Below are positions 50,721 to 61,281 of a DNA stretch of 64,000 bases, piece by piece. Below the pieces are notes generated by a model. That model did not search any database, was not told the origin of the DNA, and saw only the letters and a list, made by a program, of their open reading frames with translations. Origin of the DNA: Pseudomonas fluorescens (GTDB taxonomy: Bacteria; Pseudomonadota; Gammaproteobacteria; Pseudomonadales; Pseudomonadaceae); assembly GCF_000730425.1 (NCBI RefSeq), contig NZ_CP008896.1, forward strand, positions 1,984,001-2,048,000. The letters are read 5' to 3'. Positions within the stretch are counted from its first letter, which is position 1. Each line of letters begins with the position of its first letter. The position numbers and the translations under genes were made by a program.

Positions 50721-51773
50721 ATGTACACCGCCATCGGTTACGCCGCCCAGTCGGCCACCACCCCCCTCGCCCCCATGTCTTTCGAGCGCCGCAGCCCGCG
50801 GGCCGATGACGTGGCAATCGAGATTCTGTACTGCGGCGTCTGCCACTCCGACATCCACCAGGCACGCAACGAATGGGGCATCGCCGTCTACCCGCTGATG
50901 CCGGGCCATGAGATTGTCGGCAAGGTCACGGCCGTCGGTGCCAGCGTCAGCGCCCATAAAGTCGGCGACCTGGTCGGCGTAGGCTGCATGGTGGATTCGT
51001 GCCGCCACTGCGAAGCGTGCAAATCCGACCTGGAGCAGTACTGTCTCGAAGGCCCGACCATGACCTATGCCACCCCGGATCGCGTAGACGGCAGCAACAC
51101 CATGGGCGGCTACTCCAACAGCATCGTGGTCAGCGAGCACTTTGTAGTGAAGATTCCGGCCACGCTCGACCTGGCCAGCGCCGCGCCGATTCTCTGCGCA
51201 GGCATCACCACCTACTCGCCGCTCAAGCACTATGGGGTCAAGGCCGGCGACAAGGTCGGGATTCTCGGCATGGGCGGCCTGGGCCATATGGGCATCAAGT
51301 TCGCCAAGGCCATGGGCGCCGAAGTCACCCTGTTCACCCGCTCGGCGAGCAAGGCTGAGGAAGGCCATCGCCAAGGCGCCGATCATGTGATCGTGTCTAC
51401 CGATGCCGAGCAGATGAAGGCCGCCGCCGGCAGTTTCGACTTCCTGCTGGACACCATTCCGGTGCAGCACGACCTGAACCCCTACCTCGATGTCCTGCGT
51501 TTTGATGGTGTGCATATCCTGGTGGGCCTGATCGAACCGGTCGACCCACCGGTCAATGCCGCCAAGCTGGTATTGGGCCGTAAAGTCCTGGCTGGCTCCT
51601 TGATCGGCGGCATTGCCCAAACCCAGGAAGTCCTGGATTTCTGCGCCGAACATGGCATCACCTGTGACATCGAAATGCTCGATATCCGCCAGATCAACGA
51701 AGCCTATGCGCGCATGATTGCCGGCGACGTGAAGTACCGCTTCGTGATCGACATGGCCACTCTGAAGGCTTGA
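50721..51773 (+). CDS. zinc-dependent alcohol/aldehyde reductase (CAD family, YahK-like)
   Basis: This 350-residue medium-chain dehydrogenase has the catalytic zinc motif ILYCGVCHSDIHQ and GHEIVGKV. The structural zinc cysteines are in CRHCEACKSDLEQYC, and the NAD(P) Rossmann motif is GILGMGGLGHMGIKF. Members reduce aldehydes using NADPH. The start at 50721 was chosen because the family opens MYTAIGYAA. It is convergent with the IclR gene with zero spacing. Confidence 0.9.
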   Translation: MYTAIGYAAQSATTPLAPMSFERRSPRADDVAIEILYCGVCHSDIHQARNEWGIAVYPLMPGHEIVGKVTAVGASVSAHKVGDLVGVGCMVDSCRHCEACKSDLEQYCLEGPTMTYATPDRVDGSNTMGGYSNSIVVSEHFVVKIPATLDLASAAPILCAGITTYSPLKHYGVKAGDKVGILGMGGLGHMGIKFAKAMGAEVTLFTRSASKAEEGHRQGADHVIVSTDAEQMKAAAGSFDFLLDTIPVQHDLNPYLDVLRFDGVHILVGLIEPVDPPVNAAKLVLGRKVLAGSLIGGIAQTQEVLDFCAEHGITCDIEMLDIRQINEAYARMIAGDVKYRFVIDMATLKA

Positions 51774-52577
51774 TCAGGCCTTCGCCCCCAACTCCGCTGA
51801 CAGCCGCGCTGCGACCTGTTTGACCACAGGAATCAGATCGGCCATTTTTTCCAGCGGCATGTAGGGCACCGTACTGGCGATGCTGATGCCGGCGACGATC
51901 CGCCGGCTGGCATCGCGCACAGGTGCGGCCACGCAGCGGATCGACGGTTCGTTGTCTTCCAGGTCGAACGCATAGCCGCCCACGACGTATTGCTCCATGC
52001 GCTGCTCGAACTGCTCCCAGGATTGCTCCGGGTGCTGGGGCCAGTGCAGGCTTTTCCCGCCTACCGGCAGGCTGGCCCGATACAGGCGCTGCCATTCCTC
52101 ATGCGCGTCGTCGAGCAGCAAGGCCTTGCCGATCCCGGTGCGTGCCAGGGGCATGCGGTGACCGACCCGCGAACGCATTTCCGGACCATTGCGCCCAGGA
52201 TTTTTGTGCAGGTACAGCACATCATCGTATTCGCGGATCGCCAGGTGGATGGTGTCACCGGTCAGCGCCGACAGCTCATCCAGATAAGGCATCGCCAACG
52301 TCACCAACGGCAGTTCCTCCCGCGCCTGGAAGCCCAACTCGATCAGCTTGGGGCCCAGCAGGTAGCCAACTTGCGGTACTACCCGCAGGTAGCGCTCGTC
52401 CACCAGGCAACTGGCCAGGCGATGCGTAGTGCTGCGGGTGGTGCCGATGCGCCGGGCAATCTCCTTGAGATCCCGCGCACCCGCCGCCACCGCCTGCACC
52501 ACGGCCAGGCCACGCAGCAGGGTCTGGGTGCCCGTGGGAGCAGGGTCTTTGGCGGGAATCGGTGGGTTTTCCTGCAT
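51774..52577 (-). CDS. IclR family transcriptional regulator
   Basis: This 267-residue protein has an N-terminal winged helix (LLRGLAVVQAVAAGARDLKE with IARRIGTTRSTTHRLASCLV) and a C-terminal IclR ligand domain (LGPKLIELGFQAREELPLV). IclR-type proteins often control catabolic operons. None is adjacent on the expected side, and the dehydrogenase gene converges on it, so the target is unclear. Confidence 0.88.
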   Translation of the reverse strand: MQENPPIPAKDPAPTGTQTLLRGLAVVQAVAAGARDLKEIARRIGTTRSTTHRLASCLVDERYLRVVPQVGYLLGPKLIELGFQAREELPLVTLAMPYLDELSALTGDTIHLAIREYDDVLYLHKNPGRNGPEMRSRVGHRMPLARTGIGKALLLDDAHEEWQRLYRASLPVGGKSLHWPQHPEQSWEQFEQRMEQYVVGGYAFDLEDNEPSIRCVAAPVRDASRRIVAGISIASTVPYMPLEKMADLIPVVKQVAARLSAELGAKA

Positions 52578-52649
52578 GTAGGGGCCTATGTGGAAATGCG
52601 AAAGCGGCGGCCATTATGACAAATGCCGGGACTCAAGACAGGGCCGATC

Positions 52650-53129
52650 TCAGCCCTGGGCAAACTCGCGCAACGCATCACCTTCCATACGGTAGCGCAC
52701 CCATTCCTCCTGGGGTTGGGCACCGATGGATTTGTAAAACGCTATGGCCGGCTCGTTCCAATCCAGCACGCTCCATTCAAAGCGCCCACACCCATTGTCG
52801 TAGGCGATTTTTGCCAGGTGGCGCAGTAACTTCTTCCCCGCCCCGCCGCCACGCTGTTGCGGGTTGATATACAGGTCTTCCAGGTACAGGCAGTTGCTGC
52901 CAAGCCAAGTGGAATAACTGAAAAAGAACACCGCAAAACCAATCGGCAAACCATCACGCAGGCAGATCAGGCCATGGGCAGTAGCGCCTTCGCTGAACAG
53001 GCTGCGCTCGATATCCACCACACTGGCGATCACTTCGTGGCGGGCTTTTTCGTACTCGGCCAGCTCTGTGATGAAGGTCAGGATCTGCGCAGCATCGCTG
53101 GGCACGGCGGGACGAATCTCGATGGTCAT
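52650..53129 (-). CDS. GNAT family N-acetyltransferase
   Basis: This 159-residue protein has the GNAT fold with the acetyl-CoA pyrophosphate loop in INPQQRGGGAGKKLLRHLA. The central hydrophobic strand is WLGSNCLYLEDLY. It resembles the diamine/spermidine acetyltransferase-like subgroup. The substrate is not known. It lies between two intergenic gaps, unlinked to a known operon. Confidence 0.85.
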   Translation of the reverse strand: MTIEIRPAVPSDAAQILTFITELAEYEKARHEVIASVVDIERSLFSEGATAHGLICLRDGLPIGFAVFFFSYSTWLGSNCLYLEDLYINPQQRGGGAGKKLLRHLAKIAYDNGCGRFEWSVLDWNEPAIAFYKSIGAQPQEEWVRYRMEGDALREFAQG

Positions 53130-53446
53130 GAACAGGCCTGCGGCTAAAAAAGAAAGGACACATACTAAGGTGCTTTGATGACCGCCTGCAGGGATTTATG
53201 CAGGTGCTCGCCCCCCTGTGCCGCCGCGCTGGCGCCAGTCACCACAGAGCAAACTTCGCGGCGGCGCAGGATAAAAAGCTCACCCTAAATCCAGCAGTTT
53301 CCTACCCTTGCCCATGCGCCCCACCGCTCCGGCTGGCAGAGCACTCTTCTCGGTGACCCAGCACCGTTCGTCGTGATCCAGGCACCAACGCTAAGGGTGG
53401 GCTGACCAACATAAGGCAAGGACCTTATTTCTATGGAGGCTCCACC
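53130..53446. other. 317-bp intergenic region
   Basis: Divergent promoters for the GNAT gene and the secreted small protein are expected. A GC-rich stretch (GCCGCCGCGCTGGCGCC, near 53220-53236) may fold. AGGAGG-type purines precede the right-hand gene. No gene was seen. Confidence 0.45.
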
Positions 53447-53785
53447 ATGAATAGTTCCAAAGTGACTGCCCTCGCCCTCGCAGGCTTACTGTCTGCGGTG
53501 TCCCTGGCTAGCGTCGCCGCGTCCGACCACTCCACCGGCAAGACCGATCCGATTGGCAGCCCGCCCAACCCTGCCACCCAAGAGAGCGAAAACTCCATGG
53601 GCACCGGCCTGGACACCAATGGCGGGGCCATCATGCAGGACGGTGCCGATCCTCGTACCCAAGGCAATGACGGCAACCGTCAGGGCCTGGGCACCGATGT
53701 AGAGAATGGCAAGATCGGCCCAGGCAAGAATGCCGCCCCAAGCGGCAACGATGACAACCTGCCCGGCACACCAAAACAGCCTTGA
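53447..53785 (+). CDS. small exported Gly/Asn/Asp-rich protein
   Basis: This 112-residue protein has a signal peptide (VTALALAGLLSAVSLASVAAS). The mature part is low-complexity and disordered-looking (GKTDPIGSPPNPATQESENS... TQGNDGNRQGLGTDVENGK). GGAGGC lies upstream of the ATG. No family is recognised. Proteins of this kind are often stress-induced in Pseudomonas, but that is inference. Confidence 0.68.
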   Translation: MNSSKVTALALAGLLSAVSLASVAASDHSTGKTDPIGSPPNPATQESENSMGTGLDTNGGAIMQDGADPRTQGNDGNRQGLGTDVENGKIGPGKNAAPSGNDDNLPGTPKQP

Positions 53786-53838
53786 GCCACTGGCCGACAG
53801 ACGAACACTACCCCACCACTAACCCTGAAGAGGTATGC

Positions 53839-54096
53839 ATGAACGTCGATAAAAACCTTGAGAAAGAAGTCCTCACCCGCCTGCTGCACGCGCACCCGAA
53901 CGGTTTGGGCAAGGAGGTGCTGGATAACTACCGGGGCGAAAAAGTCGTGGCCAGTACCCTGGCCACCCTGCAAGACCGAGGCTTGATCAAGGAAGGCCAT
54001 GTGTCCTGCAACGAGGCCGGTGAACACGCGCTGCACCTGCCGATCAAGCTGACTGCATCCGGCGTGGACGCCGCTCGCAAGCTGGAAAACTCGTAG
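53839..54096 (+). CDS. small winged-helix-like protein
   Basis: This 85-residue protein looks like a compact winged helix (LEKEVLTRLLHAHPNGLGKEV, STLATLQDRGLIKEGHVSC, KLTASGVDAARKLE). It may bind DNA. GAAGAGG precedes the ATG at 53839. It follows the exported protein by 53 bp. The stop codon TAG lies inside the start of a REP element. Confidence 0.65.
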   Translation: MNVDKNLEKEVLTRLLHAHPNGLGKEVLDNYRGEKVVASTLATLQDRGLIKEGHVSCNEAGEHALHLPIKLTASGVDAARKLENS

Positions 54097-54178
54097 GCGC
54101 CGGCTTGTCGCGATGGCGGTGTGTCAGGTAACGATATAGCGACAGATAGGCCGTCATCGCTGGCAAGCCAGCGACTAC
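54093..54178. repeat. REP inverted pair overlapping a stop codon
   Basis: GTAGGCGCCGGCTTGTCGCGATGGCGG faces CCGTCATCGCTGGCAAGCCAGCGACTAC. The copies are diverged. The TAG of the leading GTAGG is the stop codon of the winged-helix gene. Confidence 0.75.
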
Positions 54179-54199
54179 AACAGCGCACACTTCAAACCC

Positions 54200-54242
54200 A
54201 TGTAGGATCCGACTTGCCCGCGATAGCGGTATGTCAGTCAAC
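54200..54242. repeat. single degenerate REP
   Basis: TGTAGGATCCGACTTGCCCGCGATAGCGG followed by the same TATGTCAGTCAACGATA tail seen after the neighbouring REP. It is unpaired here. Confidence 0.65.
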
Positions 54243-54255
54243 GATACAGCCGGGA

Positions 54256-54822
54256 TCAGTCCCTGGGCTCCAGACCTATGGGAAAGAACACCCCGCCACT
54301 CCAGACCCCCAACCAACTCTCGCCATCGACGAGGCGCGTCACCGCCAGTTCCACCATTTGGTAGAACACGTTGCGATGGACCAGCGCCTCAAGGTTGTTG
54401 CGCACCAGCACGTAGGGCGAGGGTTCCTGGGTGTGCGGATCAATCACCACCCGTAGCGGGTGCGACGGGCCGGCGTCAATCAGGTCTTCGACATTGGAGG
54501 TAAACCGCAGGAGCTGGCTTTCGCCCTGCCCCTCGACCTCCAGCGACACGGCCACAAAGGGCGCGTCATCCACCTGGATCCCGACCTTCTCTACCGGGGT
54601 GATCAAGAAGTAATCATCGCCATCGCGGCGGATGATAGTGGAGAACAGCTTGACCATCGGTTTGCGCCCGATGGGCGTGCCCAGGTAATACCAGGTGCCA
54701 TCGCGGGCAATGCGCATGTCGATATCGCCGCAGAAATCCGGGTTCCATAGGTGAACGGGAGCCGGTCCCTTGCCCTTGGGCAACTGTGCCAACAAATCAT
54801 TGGCCTTGGCCGAGTCCGTCAT
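54256..54822 (-). CDS. DUF1285 domain-containing protein
   Basis: This 188-residue protein resembles DUF1285. It contains HLWNPDFCGDIDMRIARDG, TWYYLGTPIGRKPMVKLFSTI and DDYFLITPVEKVGIQVDDAP. The function is unknown. It is cytosolic with no signal. It lies 16 bp after the DUF4823 lipoprotein gene in the same direction. Confidence 0.85.
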   Translation of the reverse strand: MTDSAKANDLLAQLPKGKGPAPVHLWNPDFCGDIDMRIARDGTWYYLGTPIGRKPMVKLFSTIIRRDGDDYFLITPVEKVGIQVDDAPFVAVSLEVEGQGESQLLRFTSNVEDLIDAGPSHPLRVVIDPHTQEPSPYVLVRNNLEALVHRNVFYQMVELAVTRLVDGESWLGVWSGGVFFPIGLEPRD

Positions 54823-54838
54823 GCTGTTCTCCTTTGCA

Positions 54839-55444
54839 TCACTGGTCGCTCATGCCCAGCAGGCTGCGGGCGTACTGCCGCAGCGGAGGGCCAAGCAGAT
54901 CTTCGGGCTTGTTGTCGTGGAACGTCAGTAAACCGCCACGACTGCGAATCCGTGCAGTATCGATCAAATACTGGGTGCTGGTCTCGATCAACATGATCTG
55001 GATCACCCCGCTGTCGACTCCCAGGCGGTCCAGGGCTTCCTGGTCGGCCCACTCATCCGCATTGCCAATACGATCATCAGCCTTGGCGAACCGCGTATAC
55101 AACAGGTAATGAGCGCCTACTTCACGGGCTTCAGCCATGGCCTGCTCCAGACCTTCCGGGGCGCGGGCGCGGCGGACCATGGGGAAGTACTCGATAAAGC
55201 CATTGAAAGCTTCCTCAGCCACCACATTGGGGCGCGGATAGGCACTGCCCGGCGGCGTGAATGCACCCTGGGCGATAAACACAAAGGAATCGGGTTGTAT
55301 GCGAACCGAGTTGGAACGACGGGTATCGCTGTGATCCAGCAGACCGGCATCGCTCATCTGATAGCGAGTGCCTTCGGCCATATCGCTGACTGTCATGCAG
55401 CCACCCAGCGCAAACGACGCCAGCAACAAAACCAGACTACGCAT
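54839..55444 (-). CDS. DUF4823 lipoprotein
   Basis: This 201-residue protein has a lipoprotein signal (LVLLLASFALGGC, Cys16). The body resembles DUF4823 (IQPDSFVFIAQGAF, GLEQAMAEAREVGAHYLLYTRF). The function is unknown. It is probably attached to the inner or outer membrane. It is likely co-transcribed with the DUF1285 gene. Confidence 0.83.
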   Translation of the reverse strand: MRSLVLLLASFALGGCMTVSDMAEGTRYQMSDAGLLDHSDTRRSNSVRIQPDSFVFIAQGAFTPPGSAYPRPNVVAEEAFNGFIEYFPMVRRARAPEGLEQAMAEAREVGAHYLLYTRFAKADDRIGNADEWADQEALDRLGVDSGVIQIMLIETSTQYLIDTARIRSRGGLLTFHDNKPEDLLGPPLRQYARSLLGMSDQ

Positions 55445-55518
55445 CCTATCCTCCAGAGGCCGGTGACGGAAAACCGGCGAATGGGCACAAGATGCAGATT
55501 TTGCGCCAGCTTGCCTGG

Positions 55519-56487
55519 CTAGCCGCCAATGATCTTCATCACCGTCGCCCCGCCGGAAAACGCTACTTCCTGCTTGTCACCCAAAGCCTTGACCAATAGA
55601 CGCTGCAACGCGGGCAACGCCTGGTGACGCGGCTTGTCCAACAGATCGCCGACGTAGTGGCGATTGCTCGAAGACAGGCAGCCGTGCAACCAGCCGGTGG
55701 AGGAAAGCCGCAGGCGGGAACAGGTACGGCAAAACGGCACGCTTTCATTGGCAATCACGCCGAAAAATCCCTGGCCGGGAACCTCATAACGTACAGCTGT
55801 GGCATCCACCGGCGCATCAGCCTGCAGGTATTCGTGATGGTCGCCAATCAGGCTCAGCAGTTGCTGGAGGCTGACAAATTGCTGCAGGAAGGCATTGGAG
55901 TCGCTGGCCAGGTGGCCCATGCGCATCAACTCGATAAAACGCAGTTCATAACCACGCTCCAGGCAATACTCCAGCAGCGGCATGACCTGGTCGAGGTTCT
56001 GCCCGCGCAGCGGCACCATATTGACCTTGATCTTGATTCCCGCTGCGCGCGCCTGGTCCATGCCATCGAGGACCGTGGCCAGGTCGCCCCCCCGGGCAAT
56101 CCCGCGAAACGCGACGGCATCAAGGGTATCGAGGGACACATTGATACGGCGAATGCCGGCATCGACCAGCAATGGCAACTTGCGCGCCAGCAACTGGCCG
56201 TTCGTGGTCAGGCTGATATCGCTCAAGCCCATTTGCCCGACGGCCTGCATGAAGGTTTCGAGCTTGGGGCTGACCAGGGGCTCGCCGCCGGTAATGCGCA
56301 GACGATCGATGCCCGCCGCCTCGATCAGGTAGGCCACGCCACGGGCCATGGCCTCGGCCGAGAGTTCGTCCTGCGCAGCCACCAAGCGCTTGCCGTTGGG
56401 CACGCAGTAGGTACAGGCGTAATTGCAGGCTGAGGTCAGGCTGATCCGCAAATTGCGAAAACGCCTGCCTTGACGATCAACGATCAT
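55519..56487 (-). CDS. moaA: GTP 3',8-cyclase (molybdenum cofactor biosynthesis)
   Basis: This 322-residue radical SAM enzyme starts molybdopterin synthesis by converting GTP to 3',8-cyclo-GTP. The N-terminal cluster motif is C-x3-C-x2-C in SACNYACTYCVPNGK. The C-terminal cluster is in FCRTCSRLRLSSTGWLHGC. The protein ends IIGG, the family's double-glycine tail. It stands apart from other moa genes. P. aeruginosa also has paralogues, so it may be the second copy. Confidence 0.93.
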   Translation of the reverse strand: MIVDRQGRRFRNLRISLTSACNYACTYCVPNGKRLVAAQDELSAEAMARGVAYLIEAAGIDRLRITGGEPLVSPKLETFMQAVGQMGLSDISLTTNGQLLARKLPLLVDAGIRRINVSLDTLDAVAFRGIARGGDLATVLDGMDQARAAGIKIKVNMVPLRGQNLDQVMPLLEYCLERGYELRFIELMRMGHLASDSNAFLQQFVSLQQLLSLIGDHHEYLQADAPVDATAVRYEVPGQGFFGVIANESVPFCRTCSRLRLSSTGWLHGCLSSSNRHYVGDLLDKPRHQALPALQRLLVKALGDKQEVAFSGGATVMKIIGG

Positions 56488-56626
56488 GGATCACTCCGGC
56501 AGAGGATAATTCGGGCGCGCTAAAACCTGACTCATAAATCAGATTTTAGCAAGGTCCATGCCTGAGTATATTCCTGGGTTACCACATACGGCAGTAAATC
56601 AACCGGCCATTGTCCGGGTGAATGCC

Positions 56627-57280
56627 TTAGGTGGCAGGTGTCTCGGGGTTCGGCAGATCGGTGCTGTGCTTGCGCTTGTTGCCCATGCGCACGCCGATAT
56701 CCATCAGGAACTGGAAGAAGCCTTCCTGATCTTCCAGCACGTTGCTCCAGAATGGCGAGTGATACAGCGCCACGGCGCCATGTACCAACGCCCAGGCGGC
56801 GCAGTAATGGAAATAAGGGGGGACGTCTTCCAACTTGCCTTCGCTGATCCGGCCCTTGATCAGCAGGGTCAGGCGCTCAAAGTTAGAGGCCCGGATCTTG
56901 TGCAACTCCTCAACCATTTCCGGCACCTGGTGGCCCTTGACCACTTTTTCTTCCAGGCGGTCGAACAGGCGGTAGCGCTGCGGGTCACGCATGCGGAATT
57001 CAAAGTACGCCCGGGACAGCGCCTCCTTGTCCTTGTCGACATCGGCCGAGTGCAGCAACTCGTTCAAATCACGCTCATAGTCGAGCATCAGGCGCAAGTA
57101 GATCTCGGCCTTGGACTTGAAGTGTTTATAGATCGTGCCTTTGCCGATACCCACGGCATCCGCAATCATCTCGACGGTGACGCTGTCTTCACCCTGTTCG
57201 AGGAACAATTTGAGCGCGGTGTCGAGAATTTCCTGCTCGCGGCGGCGAAACTCACGGACCTTACGGGGTTCTTTGTGCAT
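56627..57280 (-). CDS. TetR family transcriptional regulator
   Basis: This 217-residue protein has an N-terminal TetR helix-turn-helix (ILDTALKLFLEQGEDSVTVE with MIADAVGIGKGTIYKHFKSK). The helical ligand domain follows. The position corresponds to PA2957 of P. aeruginosa as I recall. ATG 57280 was chosen to place the DNA-binding domain at the start. Its target and ligand are unknown. Confidence 0.88.
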   Translation of the reverse strand: MHKEPRKVREFRRREQEILDTALKLFLEQGEDSVTVEMIADAVGIGKGTIYKHFKSKAEIYLRLMLDYERDLNELLHSADVDKDKEALSRAYFEFRMRDPQRYRLFDRLEEKVVKGHQVPEMVEELHKIRASNFERLTLLIKGRISEGKLEDVPPYFHYCAAWALVHGAVALYHSPFWSNVLEDQEGFFQFLMDIGVRMGNKRKHSTDLPNPETPAT

Positions 57281-57580
57281 AGAAAGAGGTCTGCAGAGGT
57301 CAGTATGGAAAGGGTTGGGTGCCCCAATGACGGAACGTTTTACCCGGTGCGAGGGATTATCCCGACTGGGCGGTCGTTGGGCAACGTCTATATGAACAAG
57401 CCACACACTAAACCTACAGCGCGCCAACGAATCAGGCGATATGGGTCAAAAATAAAACACAGATTCGCGCAATGTATTACCACTCAATGAGAACTCAAGG
57501 GAAGCGCACGTATTCCAAATCTGTTTAAAAAACGATCAGATGCGGCTGGACTGCACGGAATACTGATCAATACTTCATCT

Positions 57581-57697
57581 GTCGGTGTGACATCTCCCCC
57601 AAGTGAAACACCGATATGGGTACCAACGGACCGCGTACCTTTGTTTACTCCTAATGGTCTTAACCCGGATTCACCCCCCAGAACCCGGGTTTTTTTT
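57581..57697 (+). ncRNA. rgsA: sRNA RgsA (probable)
   Basis: Between the TetR gene and tatD, on the plus strand, a segment of about 117 nt ends in a terminator hairpin (AACCCGG / CCGGGTT near 57662-57691) followed by eight T's. It begins near a hairpin TCGGTGT / ACACCGA (57583-57614). A CAATACT element at 57568-57574, suited to sigma-S promoters, precedes it by a few bases. In P. aeruginosa the Gac/sigma-S-dependent sRNA rgsA lies at exactly this position before tatD (from memory). The exact 5' end is an estimate. The rest of the 426-bp gap shows no gene. Confidence 0.65.
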
Positions 57698-57706
57698 GCC
57701 TGGGAT

Positions 57707-58489
57707 TCAGCGAACGTGCGCCAGCGGGAACAGACGCTTGAAGTTCTCGGTGGTTTGCTCGGCAAAACGCTCCACCGACTCACCACGCAACATCGCCAGG
57801 TAATCCGCCACATCCCGCACATATTCCGGCAGGTTCGGCTTGCCACGATGGGGAATCGGCGCCAGGTAGGGCGAGTCGGTTTCCACCAGCAGACGGTCGG
57901 CCGGCACCTGGCGCGCCACATCCCGCAGGGCATCGGCATTGCGGAAGGTGACGATGCCCGACAGGGAAATATAGAACCCAAGGTCCAGGGCCGCCTTGGC
58001 CATCTCCCAGTCCTCGGTAAAGCAATGCAGCACACCCGCTTGAGGCAATGCGGCTTCGCGTAGCAAGGCCAGGGTATCGGCACGGGCCCCACGGGTATGG
58101 ACGATCACTGGTTTACCCGTCTGCTGCGCCGCTTGCAGATGCAGGCGGAACGAGGCCTGCTGCAAATCGGCGGCTTCCGGTTCGTAGTGGTAGTCCAGGC
58201 CGGTCTCGCCAATAGCCACCACTCGCGGGTGATTGAGTTCGCCCAGCAGCCAGTCAAGGGCCGGGGCTTCGCCAGGCTTGAGGTCCAGGGGATGGATGCC
58301 CACCGAGCAATCGACATCGGCATAGCGCTCGGCCAGTGCCTTGACGTCGGCAGCGTTCTCGGCACTGACACCGATGCACAGGAAGTGCCCGACACCACGC
58401 AGACGTGCAGCGTCGAGGGCGGCATCCAGGGAGCCGTCGTGGGCGGTGAGGTCGAGGCGATCAAGGTGGCAATGGGAATCTACGAGCAT
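57707..58489 (-). CDS. tatD: TatD family metal-dependent hydrolase
   Basis: This 260-residue TIM-barrel metallohydrolase begins MLVDSHCHLDRLDLTAHDGS. Further metal-binding motifs are VVAIGETGLDYHYE and LPQAGVLHCFTEDWEMAK, with the late Asp in LLVETDSPYLAPIPHRGK. TatD enzymes are 3'-5' exonucleases or DNases linked to DNA repair. It is normally the gene after pilZ in the holB cluster, but here it follows holB directly with a 65-bp gap. Confidence 0.93.
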   Translation of the reverse strand: MLVDSHCHLDRLDLTAHDGSLDAALDAARLRGVGHFLCIGVSAENAADVKALAERYADVDCSVGIHPLDLKPGEAPALDWLLGELNHPRVVAIGETGLDYHYEPEAADLQQASFRLHLQAAQQTGKPVIVHTRGARADTLALLREAALPQAGVLHCFTEDWEMAKAALDLGFYISLSGIVTFRNADALRDVARQVPADRLLVETDSPYLAPIPHRGKPNLPEYVRDVADYLAMLRGESVERFAEQTTENFKRLFPLAHVR

Positions 58490-58554
58490 AAGAAGTTACA
58501 ACTTGCGTCACAGGAAGTGTCTGGCCGACGAAACATCCGTCAGCCCCGAGAATA

Positions 58555-60175
<1,621 letters not shown>

Positions 60176-60185
60176 TTAGTCAGAG

Positions 60186-61280
60186 TCATTGTGGGCTTGG
60201 CACGGGCACAGCTTCAGGCGCGACAGGCTCAACGGTCGCGGGTGCGGCCGGCGCAGGGCTGGAGCGATAATCGGCGCGACGCTTGAGCTGGTACTCGCGC
60301 ACGGCGGCATTATGGGCATCCAGGCTATCGGAAAAAACATGGCTGCCATCGCCCCGGGCCACGAAATACAGGCTGCTTCCCGGCAACGGATTCAAAGCGG
60401 CATGGATCGCTTCACGGCCGACCATGGCGATCGGCGTCGGTGGCAGGCCGCTGATCATGTAGGTGTTATAGGGCGTGGCTTCTTTCAGGTGCGCGCGCGT
60501 CAACTTGCCGTTGTAACGCTCACCCATGCCATAGATCACAGTGGGGTCGGTTTGCAGCAGCATGCCAATCTTCAGGCGCCGCACAAACACCCCAGCAATC
60601 TGCCCACGCTCTTCAGGCACACCAGTTTCCTTCTCGACCAGCGATGCCATGATCAGCGCCTGATAAGGATCGGTATAGGGTGCATCCGGCGCGCGTCGGC
60701 TCCACTCCTGATCAAGCACATCGTCCAGGCGGTTGTAGGCTTTTTTCAGGAACTCGACATCACTCATGCCGCGTACGAAGCGGTAGGTATCAGGGAAAAA
60801 CCGCCCTTCCGGGAACACGTCGGGATGGCCGATTCTCTCCATCACTTCAGGATCACTCAACCCCGACAGGGTCTGCTCGATTTTTTCATGCTTGGCCAGC
60901 GCGCTGCGTACCTGACGGAAATTCCAGCCTTCTACCAGGGTGAGGCTGTATTGCACCACTTCGCCGCGCCGCCACAGGCCGATCAGGCCCTGGGCCGTCA
61001 GGCCTGGCGTCATGCGGTACTCGCCACTGTGCAGCGGCTGGCCATCAAGATTAAAGCGCCAGTAGAGGCGTAGCCAGAAGGCGTCCTCCAGCACACCCTC
61101 GTTTTCCAGACGATTGAACGTACCCGTAGGGGTGGCGCCAGCGGCTACATCCAGCAATTGCTCCTGGGACAGATTCAGCGGCTGCTTCAAGGCCGAGTCC
61201 AGTTTCCAGGCCGAAAAGCCCAGCAACAGACCCGCCAGGACCAGGCCGATCTCCAGCAGCAATACAATTTTACGTCTCAA
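60186..61280 (-). CDS. mltG: endolytic transglycosylase MltG
   Basis: This 364-residue inner-membrane protein has an N-terminal membrane segment (IVLLLEIGLVLAGLLLGFSAW) and a YceG/MltG catalytic domain. The catalytic Glu is in MASLVEKETGVPEERGQIAG. The substrate-binding motif DPTVIYGMGERYNGKLTR lies downstream. It cleaves nascent glycan and may set glycan chain length. I chose TTG 61280, one base after the pabC stop; GTG 61289 is an alternative that overlaps pabC. Confidence 0.93.
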   Translation of the reverse strand: MRRKIVLLLEIGLVLAGLLLGFSAWKLDSALKQPLNLSQEQLLDVAAGATPTGTFNRLENEGVLEDAFWLRLYWRFNLDGQPLHSGEYRMTPGLTAQGLIGLWRRGEVVQYSLTLVEGWNFRQVRSALAKHEKIEQTLSGLSDPEVMERIGHPDVFPEGRFFPDTYRFVRGMSDVEFLKKAYNRLDDVLDQEWSRRAPDAPYTDPYQALIMASLVEKETGVPEERGQIAGVFVRRLKIGMLLQTDPTVIYGMGERYNGKLTRAHLKEATPYNTYMISGLPPTPIAMVGREAIHAALNPLPGSSLYFVARGDGSHVFSDSLDAHNAAVREYQLKRRADYRSSPAPAAPATVEPVAPEAVPVPSPQ

Positions 61281-61281
61281 A

